A stretch of DNA of 64,000 bases, from contig NZ_BMXR01000008.1 of assembly GCF_014651855.1 (NCBI RefSeq), forward strand, positions 33,438 through 97,437. The letters are read 5' to 3'. The notes under the pieces were generated by a model, which did no database searches, was not told where the DNA came from, and saw nothing but the letters and a program-made list of their open reading frames with translations. This document shows positions 40,152-48,355 of the stretch, piece after piece. Numbering within the stretch: the stretch's first letter is position 1; every line of letters begins with the position of its first letter. The DNA is from Saccharospirillum salsuginis. GTDB taxonomy: Bacteria > Pseudomonadota > Gammaproteobacteria > Pseudomonadales > Natronospirillaceae. Both the position numbers and the translations under genes were made by a program.

Positions 40152-41384
40152 ATGGCGCTATACGTTCAGAAGTACGGCGGCACCTCGGTGGGCACCACCG
40201 AGCGCATCGAACACGTCGCCGACAAGGTCAAGACATTTTGCGACGACGGCCACGATGTCGTCGTCGTCGTCTCCGCCATGAGCGGAGAAACCAATCGACT
40301 GTTGGGACTGGCCGACGCCATTACCGACCAGCCCAACCCCCGAGAAATGGACGTCCTCCTCTCCACCGGCGAGCAGGTCACCATCGCATTGCTGTCCATG
40401 GCCCTGCAAAAGCGGGGTTGCTCAGCCCGCTCCTACACCGGCGACCAGGTCCGCATCGTCACCGACAGTGCCCATACCAAAGCGCGTATTCAGCACATCG
40501 ACGTCGAACACATGCAAAAAGACCTCAAGGCCGGCCGGGTCGTCGTCGTGGCCGGCTTCCAGGGGGTTGACGAACTCGGCAACACCACCACCTTGGGGCG
40601 TGGCGGATCGGATACGACCGCCGTCGCACTGGCCGCCTCGCTGAAAGCCGACGAATGCCAGATCTACACCGACGTCGACGGCGTCTATACCACCGACCCC
40701 CGGGTCGTGGACGACGCCCGCCGACTCGACAAGATCACCTTCGAGGAAATGCTCGAAATGGCCAGCCTCGGGTCCAAGGTATTGCAGATACGCTCGGTCG
40801 AATTCGCCGGCAAGTACAATGTTCCGTTGCGCGTCCTGTCCAGCTTCCAAGATGGACCGGGCACCCTGATCACGCTGGAGGAAGAATACAAAGTGGAACA
40901 GCCCGTCATTTCAGGAATTGCCTTTAACCGGGATGAAGCCAAGTTGACGGTTTTGGGCGTGCCCGACATCCCCGGTGTCGCCAGCCGCATCCTGGGGCCG
41001 GTCAGCGCGGCCAACATCGAAGTCGACATGATTGTCCAGAACGTTGCGGACGACAACACCACCGACTTCACCTTCACGGTGCACCGGAACGACTTCGAGC
41101 GTGTACAGAAAGTGTTGACCGAAGTCGCCAACGATCTGGGCGCCCGCGAGGTTCGGGGTGATTCCAATATCGCCAAGGTGTCCATCGTCGGCGTCGGCAT
41201 GCGTTCGCACGCGGGCGTTGCATCCAAGATGTTTGATACACTGGCGGCGGAGAACATCAATATCCAGATGATCTCCACCTCCGAGATCAAGGTATCAGTG
41301 GTCATTGCCGAAAAATACCTTGAACTGGCGGTACGCGCGCTGCACTCGGCCTTCGAGCTGGATGCCCGCGAGCAAAACCGATGA
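40152..41384 (+). CDS. lysC: Aspartate kinase
   Basis: First step toward Lys, Met, Thr and diaminopimelate. It has 410 residues. YVQKYGGTSVGTTERIEHVA is the N-terminal kinase signature; TTLGRGGSDTTAVALAASL and QIYTDVDGVYTTDPRVV complete the catalytic domain (to about 250). Two ACT domains follow (LTVLGVPDIPGVASRIL and VSIVGVGMRSHAGVASKMFDTLAAENINI) and carry feedback inhibition. Leader of 256 bp includes element A9. Confidence 0.97.
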   Translation: MALYVQKYGGTSVGTTERIEHVADKVKTFCDDGHDVVVVVSAMSGETNRLLGLADAITDQPNPREMDVLLSTGEQVTIALLSMALQKRGCSARSYTGDQVRIVTDSAHTKARIQHIDVEHMQKDLKAGRVVVVAGFQGVDELGNTTTLGRGGSDTTAVALAASLKADECQIYTDVDGVYTTDPRVVDDARRLDKITFEEMLEMASLGSKVLQIRSVEFAGKYNVPLRVLSSFQDGPGTLITLEEEYKVEQPVISGIAFNRDEAKLTVLGVPDIPGVASRILGPVSAANIEVDMIVQNVADDNTTDFTFTVHRNDFERVQKVLTEVANDLGAREVRGDSNIAKVSIVGVGMRSHAGVASKMFDTLAAENINIQMISTSEIKVSVVIAEKYLELAVRALHSAFELDAREQNR

Positions 41385-41389
41385 TCGAA

Positions 41390-41414
41390 TGCCGGTTCCC
41401 GGCGGGAACCGGCA
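41390..41414 (+). terminator. Perfect hairpin after lysC
   Basis: tgccggttccc (41390-41400), loop ggc, gggaaccggca (41404-41414): 11 perfect pairs starting 5 bp after the lysC stop. It has no T-run, so it may stabilise the 3' end more than terminate. Confidence 0.55.
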
Positions 41415-41600
41415 TGAGAATGGAGAACGGAAGGCCGCTGCCCCGGCGTTCCGACAGGGAAGAGGGGTCGGATTTGTGCGTTCATGTCTGAAAATGTGCG
41501 CCGTCCGGCTGTAATTTTGACGTATGTGGTCAATACTGAAGGTTCGTTTGTCGAGAGGGATCCTGATCCCGCGGGATCGGTCACAACGACGACAAGCCAT

Positions 41601-41641
41601 ACAGGAACTGGATATCAGGAACGTTCCAGATAACTTAGGAG
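41601..41641 (+). promoter_or_regulatory. GGA-rich csrA leader with Shine-Dalgarno
   Basis: Four GGA triplets at 41604, 41610, 41618 and 41638 (within ACAGGA, TGGAT, CAGGA and TTAGGAG). The last is the Shine-Dalgarno sequence, 7 bases before the csrA ATG. The palindrome GGAACGTTCC spans 41618-41627. This is the kind of leader that allows CsrA to repress its own translation. Confidence 0.5.
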
Positions 41642-41648
41642 ATCTTAC

Positions 41649-41843
41649 ATGTTAATTTTGACTCGCCGCGTGGGTGAAACGCTGATGATCGGTGACGAAG
41701 TCACCGTGACTGTATTGGGTGTTAAAGGAAACCAGGTTCGAATCGGTGTCAACGCACCGAAGGATGTCGCCGTGCATCGGGAAGAAATCTATCAGCGTAT
41801 TCAGCGCGAGATGGGCAATCCCGACGGCGAGGAGGATCTGTAG
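41649..41843 (+). CDS. csrA: Carbon storage regulator CsrA/RsmA
   Basis: RNA-binding dimer that binds ANGGA in hairpin loops and controls translation and mRNA decay. It has 64 residues: MLILTRRVGETLMIGDEVTVTVLGVKGNQVRIGVNAP then VAVHREEIYQRIQ. The RNA-contacting Arg residues of the family (Leu-Thr-Arg near residue 6 and His-Arg-Glu-Glu near residue 44) are present. The context between lysC and a tRNA-Ser gene is the usual one. See the findings on A elements as possible CsrA targets. Confidence 0.97.
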   Translation: MLILTRRVGETLMIGDEVTVTVLGVKGNQVRIGVNAPKDVAVHREEIYQRIQREMGNPDGEEDL

Positions 41844-41911
41844 GGCCTGCTTCGAGCGCGCGCGTTTGCCAATAAAATGAGCTAATCGCTTAATTTTATT
41901 GAAGTTTTTCC

Positions 41912-41939
41912 TTGTCCTTTGAGAAAAACATGGTAATAT
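41912..41939 (+). promoter_or_regulatory. Promoter of the tRNA-Ser-Arg-Arg cluster
   Basis: TTGTCC (41912-41917), 16 bp, TAATAT (41934-41939), then a GC-rich discriminator gcgcgcc, as in stringently controlled stable-RNA promoters. The tRNA begins 15 bp after the -10. Confidence 0.7.
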
Positions 41940-41953
41940 GCGCGCCGTTGTTC

Positions 41954-42043
41954 GGAGAGATGGCCGAGTGGCTGAAGGCGCGCCCCTGCTAAGGGCGTAT
42001 GGGAGAAATCCCATCGAGGGTTCGAATCCCTCTCTCTCCGCCA
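41954..42043 (+). tRNA. tRNA-Ser(GCU)
   Basis: 90 nt with encoded CCA. The acceptor stem GGAGAGA pairs with TCTCTCC, the anticodon loop is CTGCTAA (anticodon GCT), and the long variable arm gggagaaatccc is typical of class II serine tRNA. TTCGAAT is present in the T loop. Confidence 0.96.
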
Positions 42044-42099
42044 TTTGCCATTCCGATGGCAACATCGGCAAGGTTCGAGTTGGAACTTCTGTCGATTAC

Positions 42100-42176
42100 G
42101 CGCCCGTAGCTCAGCTGGATAGAGTACCTGGCTACGAACCAGGCGGTCGCACGTTCGAATCGTGCCGGGCGCGCCA
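42100..42176 (+). tRNA. tRNA-Arg(ACG), copy 1
   Basis: 77 nt with encoded CCA. The acceptor GCGCCCG pairs with CGGGCGC; the anticodon arm cctgg-CTACGAA-ccagg gives ACG (A34 normally edited to inosine). Identical to copy 2. Confidence 0.96.
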
Positions 42177-42256
42177 CCTTTCAAGCCTTCAGGCTAAGGT
42201 GAAGCAAGTTGGAACAAACGCTGTCGTATCACGGCGTCTAAACTTCGATGCAGTAC

Positions 42257-42333
42257 GCGCCCGTAGCTCAGCTGGATAGAGTACCTGGCTACGAACCAGG
42301 CGGTCGCACGTTCGAATCGTGCCGGGCGCGCCA
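42257..42333 (+). tRNA. tRNA-Arg(ACG), copy 2
   Basis: Identical to the copy at 42100-42176 through all 77 nt; 80 bp separate them. It is followed by TTTT, a probable end of transcription, and 37 bp later by the end of the ATPase operon on the other strand. Confidence 0.96.
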
Positions 42334-42370
42334 TTTTCTCTCCCTCCTGTACTCTACCCTGTCTGTAAAG

Positions 42371-43264
42371 CTAGTCGTCTCCCTGACGCAAGGCTTCGAA
42401 ACCCGAGACGATATCGAGCAGTTCCGCGGTGATCAGGTTTTGTCGAGCCCGGCGGTATTGAGCCGTCACTTCCTGGCGATAGTCATCCAGATTGCGTTCG
42501 GCTGTCTGCAGCGTGGCCAACCGGCTTGAATGTTCGCTGGATTGGGATTCGGCGCAGGCGCGAAACAGGGATACAAAAAGGTACTGATGCAGCAACTGAC
42601 GCAACAGGGACTCGCGTCCCTGGTTGAAGGTTGGTCGAATCCGGGTGGGCCAGGGAGTTTGTTTCAGTCGATGAAAGCGGTCCAGATTGACCGGCAACAG
42701 CTCGAAACCGGTCGGGTGATAGCGGGCGCCGCCGGAATGTCGATTGTAAAACAGATACACATAGTGAACGCCTTCCTGCTCTCTCCATTGATCGATCTGC
42801 AACAACAGGCGTTGCACCGTCGCCGTGATCTGCTTGGCGCCGCCGGGTAATCGATGGACATCGATCGGTGTGTGTCCCCGGTGTTCCAGGCTGGCGGCCA
42901 GTCGGGCACCCACCACGAGATGGCGGCGTCGGCCGGGTTCGGTCGCCGTCGCGTCCAGCCGTTCGAGCGCGTAGTCACAGAGGTCTTCGTTCAGGCGACC
43001 GCACAGGCCGTGGTCCGATCCGAACAGGATAGCCGCCAGTCGGGCTTCACCGGGAGCCGTCGCGGCCGTGACCGTATGCGCCGGCAGATCCTGCAGGGCG
43101 ACGTGCAAGCCCATTTCGATGGTGCGGTAGTAGTCCCGCAAGGACTCCTCCGCGCGTTCGTACTGCCGAATGCTGGCGGCGGACAGCGCCTTCATCGTGG
43201 TCACCAGCGTGTGCAGATCGCCCAGATTGTCCAATTGATGGCGCAATCGTTCCAACGTTTCCAT
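42371..43264 (-). CDS. atpG: N-type ATPase gamma subunit
   Basis: Central rotor stalk. I chose the start METLERLRHQLDNLGDLHTLV at 43264, overlapping the atpA stop by one base, giving 297 residues. The N-terminal helix TLVTTMKALSAASIRQYERA and C-terminal helix RQNLITAELLDIVSGFEAL form the coiled coil of the family. It is a divergent gamma, as in N-ATPases, and is the last gene of the operon. Confidence 0.88.
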   Translation of the reverse strand: METLERLRHQLDNLGDLHTLVTTMKALSAASIRQYERAEESLRDYYRTIEMGLHVALQDLPAHTVTAATAPGEARLAAILFGSDHGLCGRLNEDLCDYALERLDATATEPGRRRHLVVGARLAASLEHRGHTPIDVHRLPGGAKQITATVQRLLLQIDQWREQEGVHYVYLFYNRHSGGARYHPTGFELLPVNLDRFHRLKQTPWPTRIRPTFNQGRESLLRQLLHQYLFVSLFRACAESQSSEHSSRLATLQTAERNLDDYRQEVTAQYRRARQNLITAELLDIVSGFEALRQGDD

Positions 43265-44790
43265 TAGGTCTCCTCGGGCGGCGAGGTCAGCGCGGCCAGT
43301 ACCCGGCGCGCCCGATCCAGCAGCTGCGCCCAAGCGTCTTCGTCGAGAGCTTCACCCCGGTTCAGTCGGTGCAGGGCATCGAGATCCCAGTCGGCCATGG
43401 CGTCCAGCAACAAGCGCTCCCCCTGGCCGAGGTGATCCATCGGAAGGTGATCGAACAGCCCTTCGGCCACAGCTTTCAATACCACCAACTGTTCCGCGGC
43501 CGACAGCGGATGATGCTCGGGCTGGTTCAGCAGGCCGCGGATGCGGCGGCCATGTTCGATGGTATGGCGTGTGGCGTCGTCCAAACGGGTCGAGAACCGC
43601 GCAAAACTCTCCAGTTCCTCGAACTGGGAGTAGGCCAGTCGTAACGGACCGGACAGGGCCCGAAATGCCGGGTACTGGGTTTTTCCTCCGACCCGGGAGA
43701 CCGACTTGCCGATGTCGATGGCCGGCAACTGGCCGCGATGAAACAACGTGGGCGACAGGTAGATCTGACCGTCGGTGATGGAGATCAGGTTGGTGGGAAT
43801 GTAGGCGGATATGTCCTGTGCCTGGGTTTCAATGATGGGCAGAGCGGACAAGGAGCCACCGCCACGCTCCGGCTTCAGATGGGTGGCGCGTTCCAGCAAT
43901 CGGGAATGAATGTAAAAGATGTCGCCGGGGTAGGCCTCGCGCCCGGGCGGGCGTCGCAACAGCAGCGACAGTTCACGGTAGGCGCGGGCATGGCGGGTCA
44001 AATCGTCGTAGACGATCAGCACGTCCTGTCCGTTATCCAGGAAATACTCGGCCATGGACATGGCGGCGTAGGGCGTGATGTAGCGCAGACCGGGCTGGTC
44101 CTCATCCGACGCCACAACCACGATGGTGTTGTCGAGCGCTCCGGCTTCCCGCAAGGTGTCGACGGCCCGCGCAACGGCCGTGCCGCGTTGTCCAATGGCG
44201 CAATAGACACAGACCACGTCCTTGTCCCGTTGGTTGATCAGAGTGTCGATGGCGACCGAGGTTTTACCGGTCTGGCGATCTCCGATGATCAGTTCCCGCT
44301 GTCCCCGGCCAATGGGAATCAGGGCGTCGATGGCCTTGATGCCGGTCTCCAGCGGCACGGTCACCGGCGACCGGTCAATGATCGCCGGCGCCGGCCGTTC
44401 GATGGGGCGCCGCTCGCTGAACGCCAGAGGTTTGCCGCCATCCAGCACCCGGCCGGTGGCGTCAATGATTCGGCCGAGCAGGCTTTCGCCCACCGGAGTG
44501 TCGGCGGTTCGGCCGGTTGCGACAACTTCGGCACCGGCGACCAGGCGATCGCTGTCGCCCAGCAGGATCAGCCCGACGTCATCGGCGTCCAGGTTGACCG
44601 CCATGCCGAGGATACCGTCCGGCAGTCGGACCAGGGATTCCGAGGTGACACTGGCCAGGCCCGACACCCGGGCGACGCCATTACCGACTTCCAGAATGTG
44701 TCCCACCTCGCGCACGGCCAGTTGTGGCCGCAGGCGACCGGCGGTCTGTTCGAGGTGTTCGAGCATGTCGGTAAAACCGGAATCAAGCAT
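43264..44790 (-). CDS. atpA: N-type ATPase alpha subunit
   Basis: Non-catalytic nucleotide-binding subunit of F1. It has 508 residues. The P-loop is GDRQTGKT (170-177), VYCAIGQRGTAVARAVDTL and YDDLTRHARAYRELSLLLRRPPGREAYPGD-like sequence follow, and ALSGPLRLAYSQFEELESFARF is the C-terminal signature with the Arg finger region at SVSRVGG. It overlaps atpF by 8 bp. Confidence 0.95.
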   Translation of the reverse strand: MLDSGFTDMLEHLEQTAGRLRPQLAVREVGHILEVGNGVARVSGLASVTSESLVRLPDGILGMAVNLDADDVGLILLGDSDRLVAGAEVVATGRTADTPVGESLLGRIIDATGRVLDGGKPLAFSERRPIERPAPAIIDRSPVTVPLETGIKAIDALIPIGRGQRELIIGDRQTGKTSVAIDTLINQRDKDVVCVYCAIGQRGTAVARAVDTLREAGALDNTIVVVASDEDQPGLRYITPYAAMSMAEYFLDNGQDVLIVYDDLTRHARAYRELSLLLRRPPGREAYPGDIFYIHSRLLERATHLKPERGGGSLSALPIIETQAQDISAYIPTNLISITDGQIYLSPTLFHRGQLPAIDIGKSVSRVGGKTQYPAFRALSGPLRLAYSQFEELESFARFSTRLDDATRHTIEHGRRIRGLLNQPEHHPLSAAEQLVVLKAVAEGLFDHLPMDHLGQGERLLLDAMADWDLDALHRLNRGEALDEDAWAQLLDRARRVLAALTSPPEET

Positions 44791-45562
44791 GATGCACCGC
44801 GCGCGTGGCGATGGCCGCGGATGGCGACAGCATCTCGGCGATCCGGTCGTTCAGGGAGTCCATATAATCGGCCAGGTTCCAGCTCAAACGCTGTCCGTCG
44901 CCGACCAGTTCGATGCCGCCGATCAACTCGGGAGCCTGTTCGTAATCGATGTCGACAGCCCGACCGATGCGGTCGTGCAACTGGCGGGACAGTCGGTTGC
45001 GATCGTCGGCTCCCAGATCGAACCGGGAGCGCACCGTCAGGCGAGTGGAGTCGCCCACCAGTCGGCCGAGATCTTCGTCTTCCAGGTTGTTCAACTGAGT
45101 CAGCAACCGCGACAGAATCGCCGACTCCAGATTCCGGTCGGCCAGATCGCCGAGCGCCTGGTTCATCAGTGTCACCAGGGTTTCCGCTCCGCGCCGGCGC
45201 ACTTGCGCCAGGAACTCGGTCTGTTCTTCCTGAATCTGTCGGTGCCACTTGTCTCGCTGGGTCTGGATTTCCGCGCGGGCCTCATCCAGCCATTCTTTTT
45301 TCTGCCGTTCCACCTCGGACCTGGCTTCTTCCAGCAGGGCCGAGCGTTCTTCGGCCAATTGGGCCTGCTCGGATTCGAACCGTTGCCGGGCCTGCTCTGC
45401 GTCACTTTCCCGCTGGTCGGCGCTCGTCAGGCGTTCGGCAATGCGTTGCTCACGCCGTTGCATGGCCTCGATCACCGGGCGATACAGAAAGCGTTTCAGC
45501 AGCCAGACCAGGATCAGGAAGTTGATGACCTGGGCGATCACCGTAATCCAATCCACGGACAT
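44783..45562 (-). CDS. atpF: N-type ATPase b subunit with delta-like C-terminus
   Basis: Peripheral stalk. It has 259 residues, much longer than a usual b (about 160). One N-terminal membrane segment (VIAQVINFLILVWLLKRFLYRPV) is followed by a charged coiled coil (about 30-150). The C-terminal part, with ELIGGIELVGDGQRLSWNLADYMDSL-like sequence, resembles the end of delta subunits. N-ATPase operons lack a separate delta gene, and none is here, so this b probably does both jobs. Confidence 0.9.
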   Translation of the reverse strand: MSVDWITVIAQVINFLILVWLLKRFLYRPVIEAMQRREQRIAERLTSADQRESDAEQARQRFESEQAQLAEERSALLEEARSEVERQKKEWLDEARAEIQTQRDKWHRQIQEEQTEFLAQVRRRGAETLVTLMNQALGDLADRNLESAILSRLLTQLNNLEDEDLGRLVGDSTRLTVRSRFDLGADDRNRLSRQLHDRIGRAVDIDYEQAPELIGGIELVGDGQRLSWNLADYMDSLNDRIAEMLSPSAAIATRAVHHA

Positions 45563-45565
45563 GGT

Positions 45566-45844
45566 TTATCCCCCCGCGACCGTGCTGAGTTCGTTCCAGA
45601 ACGGGTTGGCGAAAATCAGGATCATCGCCACGACGAAACAGTAGATGGCGGTGGATTCGATCATCGCCAGGCCCACGAAGAGGGTGCGGGTAATGGTGGC
45701 CGACTCGTCGGGTTGTTGGGCAATGGAGCTCAGCGCCTGGGAGACCGCCTTGCCTTCGCCCAGAGCCGGGCCGATGGACCCGATGGCGATGGTCAGGCCG
45801 GCGGTGATGATCGATGCCATGCCGATTAATGACAGACTATCCAT
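45566..45844 (-). CDS. atpE: N-type ATPase c subunit (rotor ring)
   Basis: Forms the ion-carrying ring. I chose the start MDSLSLIGMAS at 45844 with AGGAGA upstream, giving 92 residues in two membrane helices. Helix 1 has GPALGEGKAVSQAL and helix 2 has MIESTAIYCFVVAM. The Glu-Ser-Thr plus Tyr pattern in helix 2 is that of sodium-binding c subunits such as Ilyobacter tartaricus, and a second Glu stands in helix 1 where that enzyme has Gln. It overlaps atpB by 8 bp. Confidence 0.93.
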   Translation of the reverse strand: MDSLSLIGMASIITAGLTIAIGSIGPALGEGKAVSQALSSIAQQPDESATITRTLFVGLAMIESTAIYCFVVAMILIFANPFWNELSTVAGG

Positions 45845-46553
45845 GAGATTCTCCTTGGTCGTCGGATTGCGGGGAAGCGGGGGTGCTTTTGTGGGCACTG
45901 GTGGCGGACGCGATGTAGACCATCGCCAGAACCGCGAAGATATAGGCCTGGATCATGCCGGTCAGCAATCCCAGCAGTTGCATGACCACGGGGAAAAAGA
46001 AGGGCGTCAGTCCCAGCAGGATGGCGATAATGACGGTACCGCTCATGATGTTGCCGTACAGTCGGACCGCCAGCGCCAGCGTGCGGGACAATTCGCCGAT
46101 GACGTTGAACGGCAGCATCAGCCAGGTGGGCCGCAGGTAGTGCGCCAGGTAAGGGCCGGTCCCCTCGGCCGCGATGCCGAACAGGGGGACCGCCACGAAC
46201 ACGCACAGGGCCAGGGCGGTGGTCGTCGACAGCGAGCCCGTCGGTGACATGTACCCGGGAATCACGCCCAGCAGGTTGGAGGTGGCGATGTACAGAAAGA
46301 GCGTGCCGATGAATGGCAAGTACCGTTGTGGAGACTGTTGGCTGATCTGCTCGATCTGATCCGCCATGCCCTGGACCACGACCTCCAGCAGGTTCTGCCA
46401 GCGGCTTAGCGTCACATCGGAGTTCAAGCGACGGGTGACCCACCAGGAGGTGAGCGTCAGCACGGCCATGACCACCCAGGTGAACACCAGGGTTGCGTTG
46501 ATCGGCCATCCCAGCACAGTAAACAGAATCCATTGGTCGGGTGATATCGTCAT
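45837..46553 (-). CDS. atpB: N-type ATPase a subunit
   Basis: Stator channel for the ions. The start at 46553 (MTISPDQWILFTVLGWPINA) overlaps the atpR stop (ATGA) and gives 238 residues with about six membrane segments. The essential Arg is in LAVRLYGNIMSGTVI, and SNLLGVIPGYMSPTGSLSTT is typical of N-type a subunits. A longer reading frame upstream would run over atpR and is not used. Confidence 0.93.
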   Translation of the reverse strand: MTISPDQWILFTVLGWPINATLVFTWVVMAVLTLTSWWVTRRLNSDVTLSRWQNLLEVVVQGMADQIEQISQQSPQRYLPFIGTLFLYIATSNLLGVIPGYMSPTGSLSTTTALALCVFVAVPLFGIAAEGTGPYLAHYLRPTWLMLPFNVIGELSRTLALAVRLYGNIMSGTVIIAILLGLTPFFFPVVMQLLGLLTGMIQAYIFAVLAMVYIASATSAHKSTPASPQSDDQGESHG

Positions 46554-46855
46554 GGCGATGTCCTGTGTGCACGGTGTGTCGGTCTCTGGGACCGGGTGAA
46601 GAGCCAGCGGACCACGGTGAAACCGAACAGCGCGGCCACCGGCGCCGTCCAGTCCCCGTCTCCCTGGCGGACCACCCAGACCAATCCGGCCATGACCAGG
46701 GCGAACCGGCCGATCAGACTGAGCAGCCACAGGAACGCTCCCCAACCGGAGCGTGGCAGCGACCGGGTGCTGAGCCACAGCCATCCGAAAAACAGGAAGC
46801 CCAGTCCGGCGCCGGCCAGTCCGAAGAGGGACAGGTTGAACAGTGTCGGGGTCAT
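46550..46855 (-). CDS. atpR: N-ATPase-specific subunit AtpR
   Basis: A 101-residue protein with three membrane segments (LFNLSLFGLAGAGLGFLFFGWLWL, WGAFLWLLSLIGRFALVMAGLVWV, and APVAALFGFTVVRWLF). AtpR is found only in N-ATPase operons, where it is thought to act in assembly or to stabilise the c ring through its conserved Arg residues. Both ends overlap neighbours by 4 bp (antiporter stop and atpB start). Confidence 0.85.
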   Translation of the reverse strand: MTPTLFNLSLFGLAGAGLGFLFFGWLWLSTRSLPRSGWGAFLWLLSLIGRFALVMAGLVWVVRQGDGDWTAPVAALFGFTVVRWLFTRSQRPTHRAHRTSP

Positions 46856-48066
46856 GAACGCGCCGCTCCCTGATTCGACTGTTTGGATGGCTGGATTTCT
46901 CCGGCCCGGGTCAGGGCGAATCGGGTACTGATCGGCCCGATCAATTCGAAAATCACCGACGATCCCAGCACAACCGGCAGCAGGATCTCGCGAAACGATT
47001 CAAACCGCAGGCTGGCCAGCAGGGCCATGCCGATAGCAACGCCGGCCTGGGGCAGCAGGGCCAGACCCATCCAATGCCGCAGCGCGCCGTCGGTGCCGAT
47101 CGCCCAGGCACCGAGATACGCGCCCAGAAAACGGCTCGCGATGCGCAATGCGATGTAGCTTGTGGCAAGCAGGCCGACCTGGGCCAGGGCTTCGATATGA
47201 AGCGCGGACCCGGCGAGCAGGAAAAACAGAATCAGAAACGGCCATTCAATGCCCTCGATGGCTCGAAACGGGCGTTCATGGTGCTTGGCCAGATTGGCGA
47301 CGACGGCTCCCAGAATCATTGCCGACAGAATATAGGAGACTCCCAGCCATTCCGCGATCCCGGCGCACAGCAGTACAACGCCCAGCGCCTCGGCCTGGGT
47401 GGGCTCCCCGGGGCGAATGCGTCCGGTGAGGTAGGTCATCGGCAGTCCGAGAGCAAAACCCAGCACAACGGCACCACCGATTTCCCAGGCACCGGTCAGG
47501 AGGATGCCGGCGATGCCGCCATCCCCGATCCAGGCCGAGGCGATCGCCAGCAAAAGGGTGAAAATCAACAGCCCCCAGGCATCGTCAATGGCGACTATAC
47601 CCAGCAAGGTGTCGGTGAATGGCCCCTTGGCCCGGTATTCGTGCACCACATCGACCGTGGCGGCGGGGGCTGTGGCGGTCGCGATGCCGGCGAGCAACAG
47701 AGCGATCGGTGCCTGTACGCCCAGCAGATAGAGGCCGATGAACACGGTCGGCACCGTCACCAGTATGATGCCGAGCGAGATGCTCAAGACCGGGCGACCC
47801 AGTTTTTTCAGAGATTTCCGGGTCAGGTTCTGGCCCAGCAGGAAACCGATCATGGCCAGAGCGAAGTTGGTCAGCACCGGAAACCAGTCCGCCGTGAACG
47901 ACGGTAACCAATCCAATACCGATGGCCCGATGAGGAAGCCGGACATCAATAACAACGTAACCCGGGGCAAGGGCGTGTGGCGACCGGCCAGATCGGCCAG
48001 CAGGCCAATCAGAAAGAGGCCGCCGAAGGTGACCAGTACTTGCGCGGCGGCGGTCGGCTCAGTCAC
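46852..48066 (-). CDS. CPA2-type cation/proton antiporter inside the N-ATPase operon
   Basis: A 404-residue membrane protein with about 12 hydrophobic segments. I chose the GTG at 48066, which overlaps the atpQ stop and has AGGAG eight bases upstream; it begins MTEPTAAAQVLVTFGGLFLIG. LLAGIATATAPAATVDVVHEYRAKGPFTDTLLGIVAIDDAWG-like sequence contains an Asp pair (D161-D162) where NapA/NhaA-like electrogenic antiporters have their paired carboxylates. The stop overlaps the atpR start. Whether it moves Na+ or K+ cannot be told from sequence. Confidence 0.85.
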   Translation of the reverse strand: MTEPTAAAQVLVTFGGLFLIGLLADLAGRHTPLPRVTLLLMSGFLIGPSVLDWLPSFTADWFPVLTNFALAMIGFLLGQNLTRKSLKKLGRPVLSISLGIILVTVPTVFIGLYLLGVQAPIALLLAGIATATAPAATVDVVHEYRAKGPFTDTLLGIVAIDDAWGLLIFTLLLAIASAWIGDGGIAGILLTGAWEIGGAVVLGFALGLPMTYLTGRIRPGEPTQAEALGVVLLCAGIAEWLGVSYILSAMILGAVVANLAKHHERPFRAIEGIEWPFLILFFLLAGSALHIEALAQVGLLATSYIALRIASRFLGAYLGAWAIGTDGALRHWMGLALLPQAGVAIGMALLASLRFESFREILLPVVLGSSVIFELIGPISTRFALTRAGEIQPSKQSNQGAARS

Positions 48067-48355
48067 GATGATTCTCCTGCTTGATCCAGTACCAGGCATT
48101 TAAGCAGCCCAGCGCCACACCGATGATGATGAGCGTCAAGGTCCAGGACACATCTCCCGGCCAGCGACGGTCCATCCAGAGCCCGAGCATGACGCCGAGC
48201 AGTGTGGGCACGGCCACGGACCAGCCCACCAACCCGAACATGCCCAGACCGAACCAGACCGGATGCGACTTGTCGCGCCGGGCTTTTTCCTTGCGCCGGG
48301 CTCTGTGATCGATGCGTTCGCCCAGATCGGACGGGCGTGAACGGTCAGGTTTCAA
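48059..48355 (-). CDS. atpQ: N-ATPase-specific subunit AtpQ (AtpI-like)
   Basis: A small protein with two membrane segments (FGLGMFGLVGWSVAVPTLLGVMLGLWMD and WTLTLIIIGVALGCLNAWYWI), resembling AtpI of other F-ATPases, which helps assemble the c ring. I chose the TTG at 48355 (98 residues), placed a few bases after a GGA-type ribosome binding site and overlapping the atpC stop; the frame itself is open to 48442. The position after atpDC is that of atpQ. Confidence 0.8.
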   Translation of the reverse strand: MKPDRSRPSDLGERIDHRARRKEKARRDKSHPVWFGLGMFGLVGWSVAVPTLLGVMLGLWMDRRWPGDVSWTLTLIIIGVALGCLNAWYWIKQENHRD

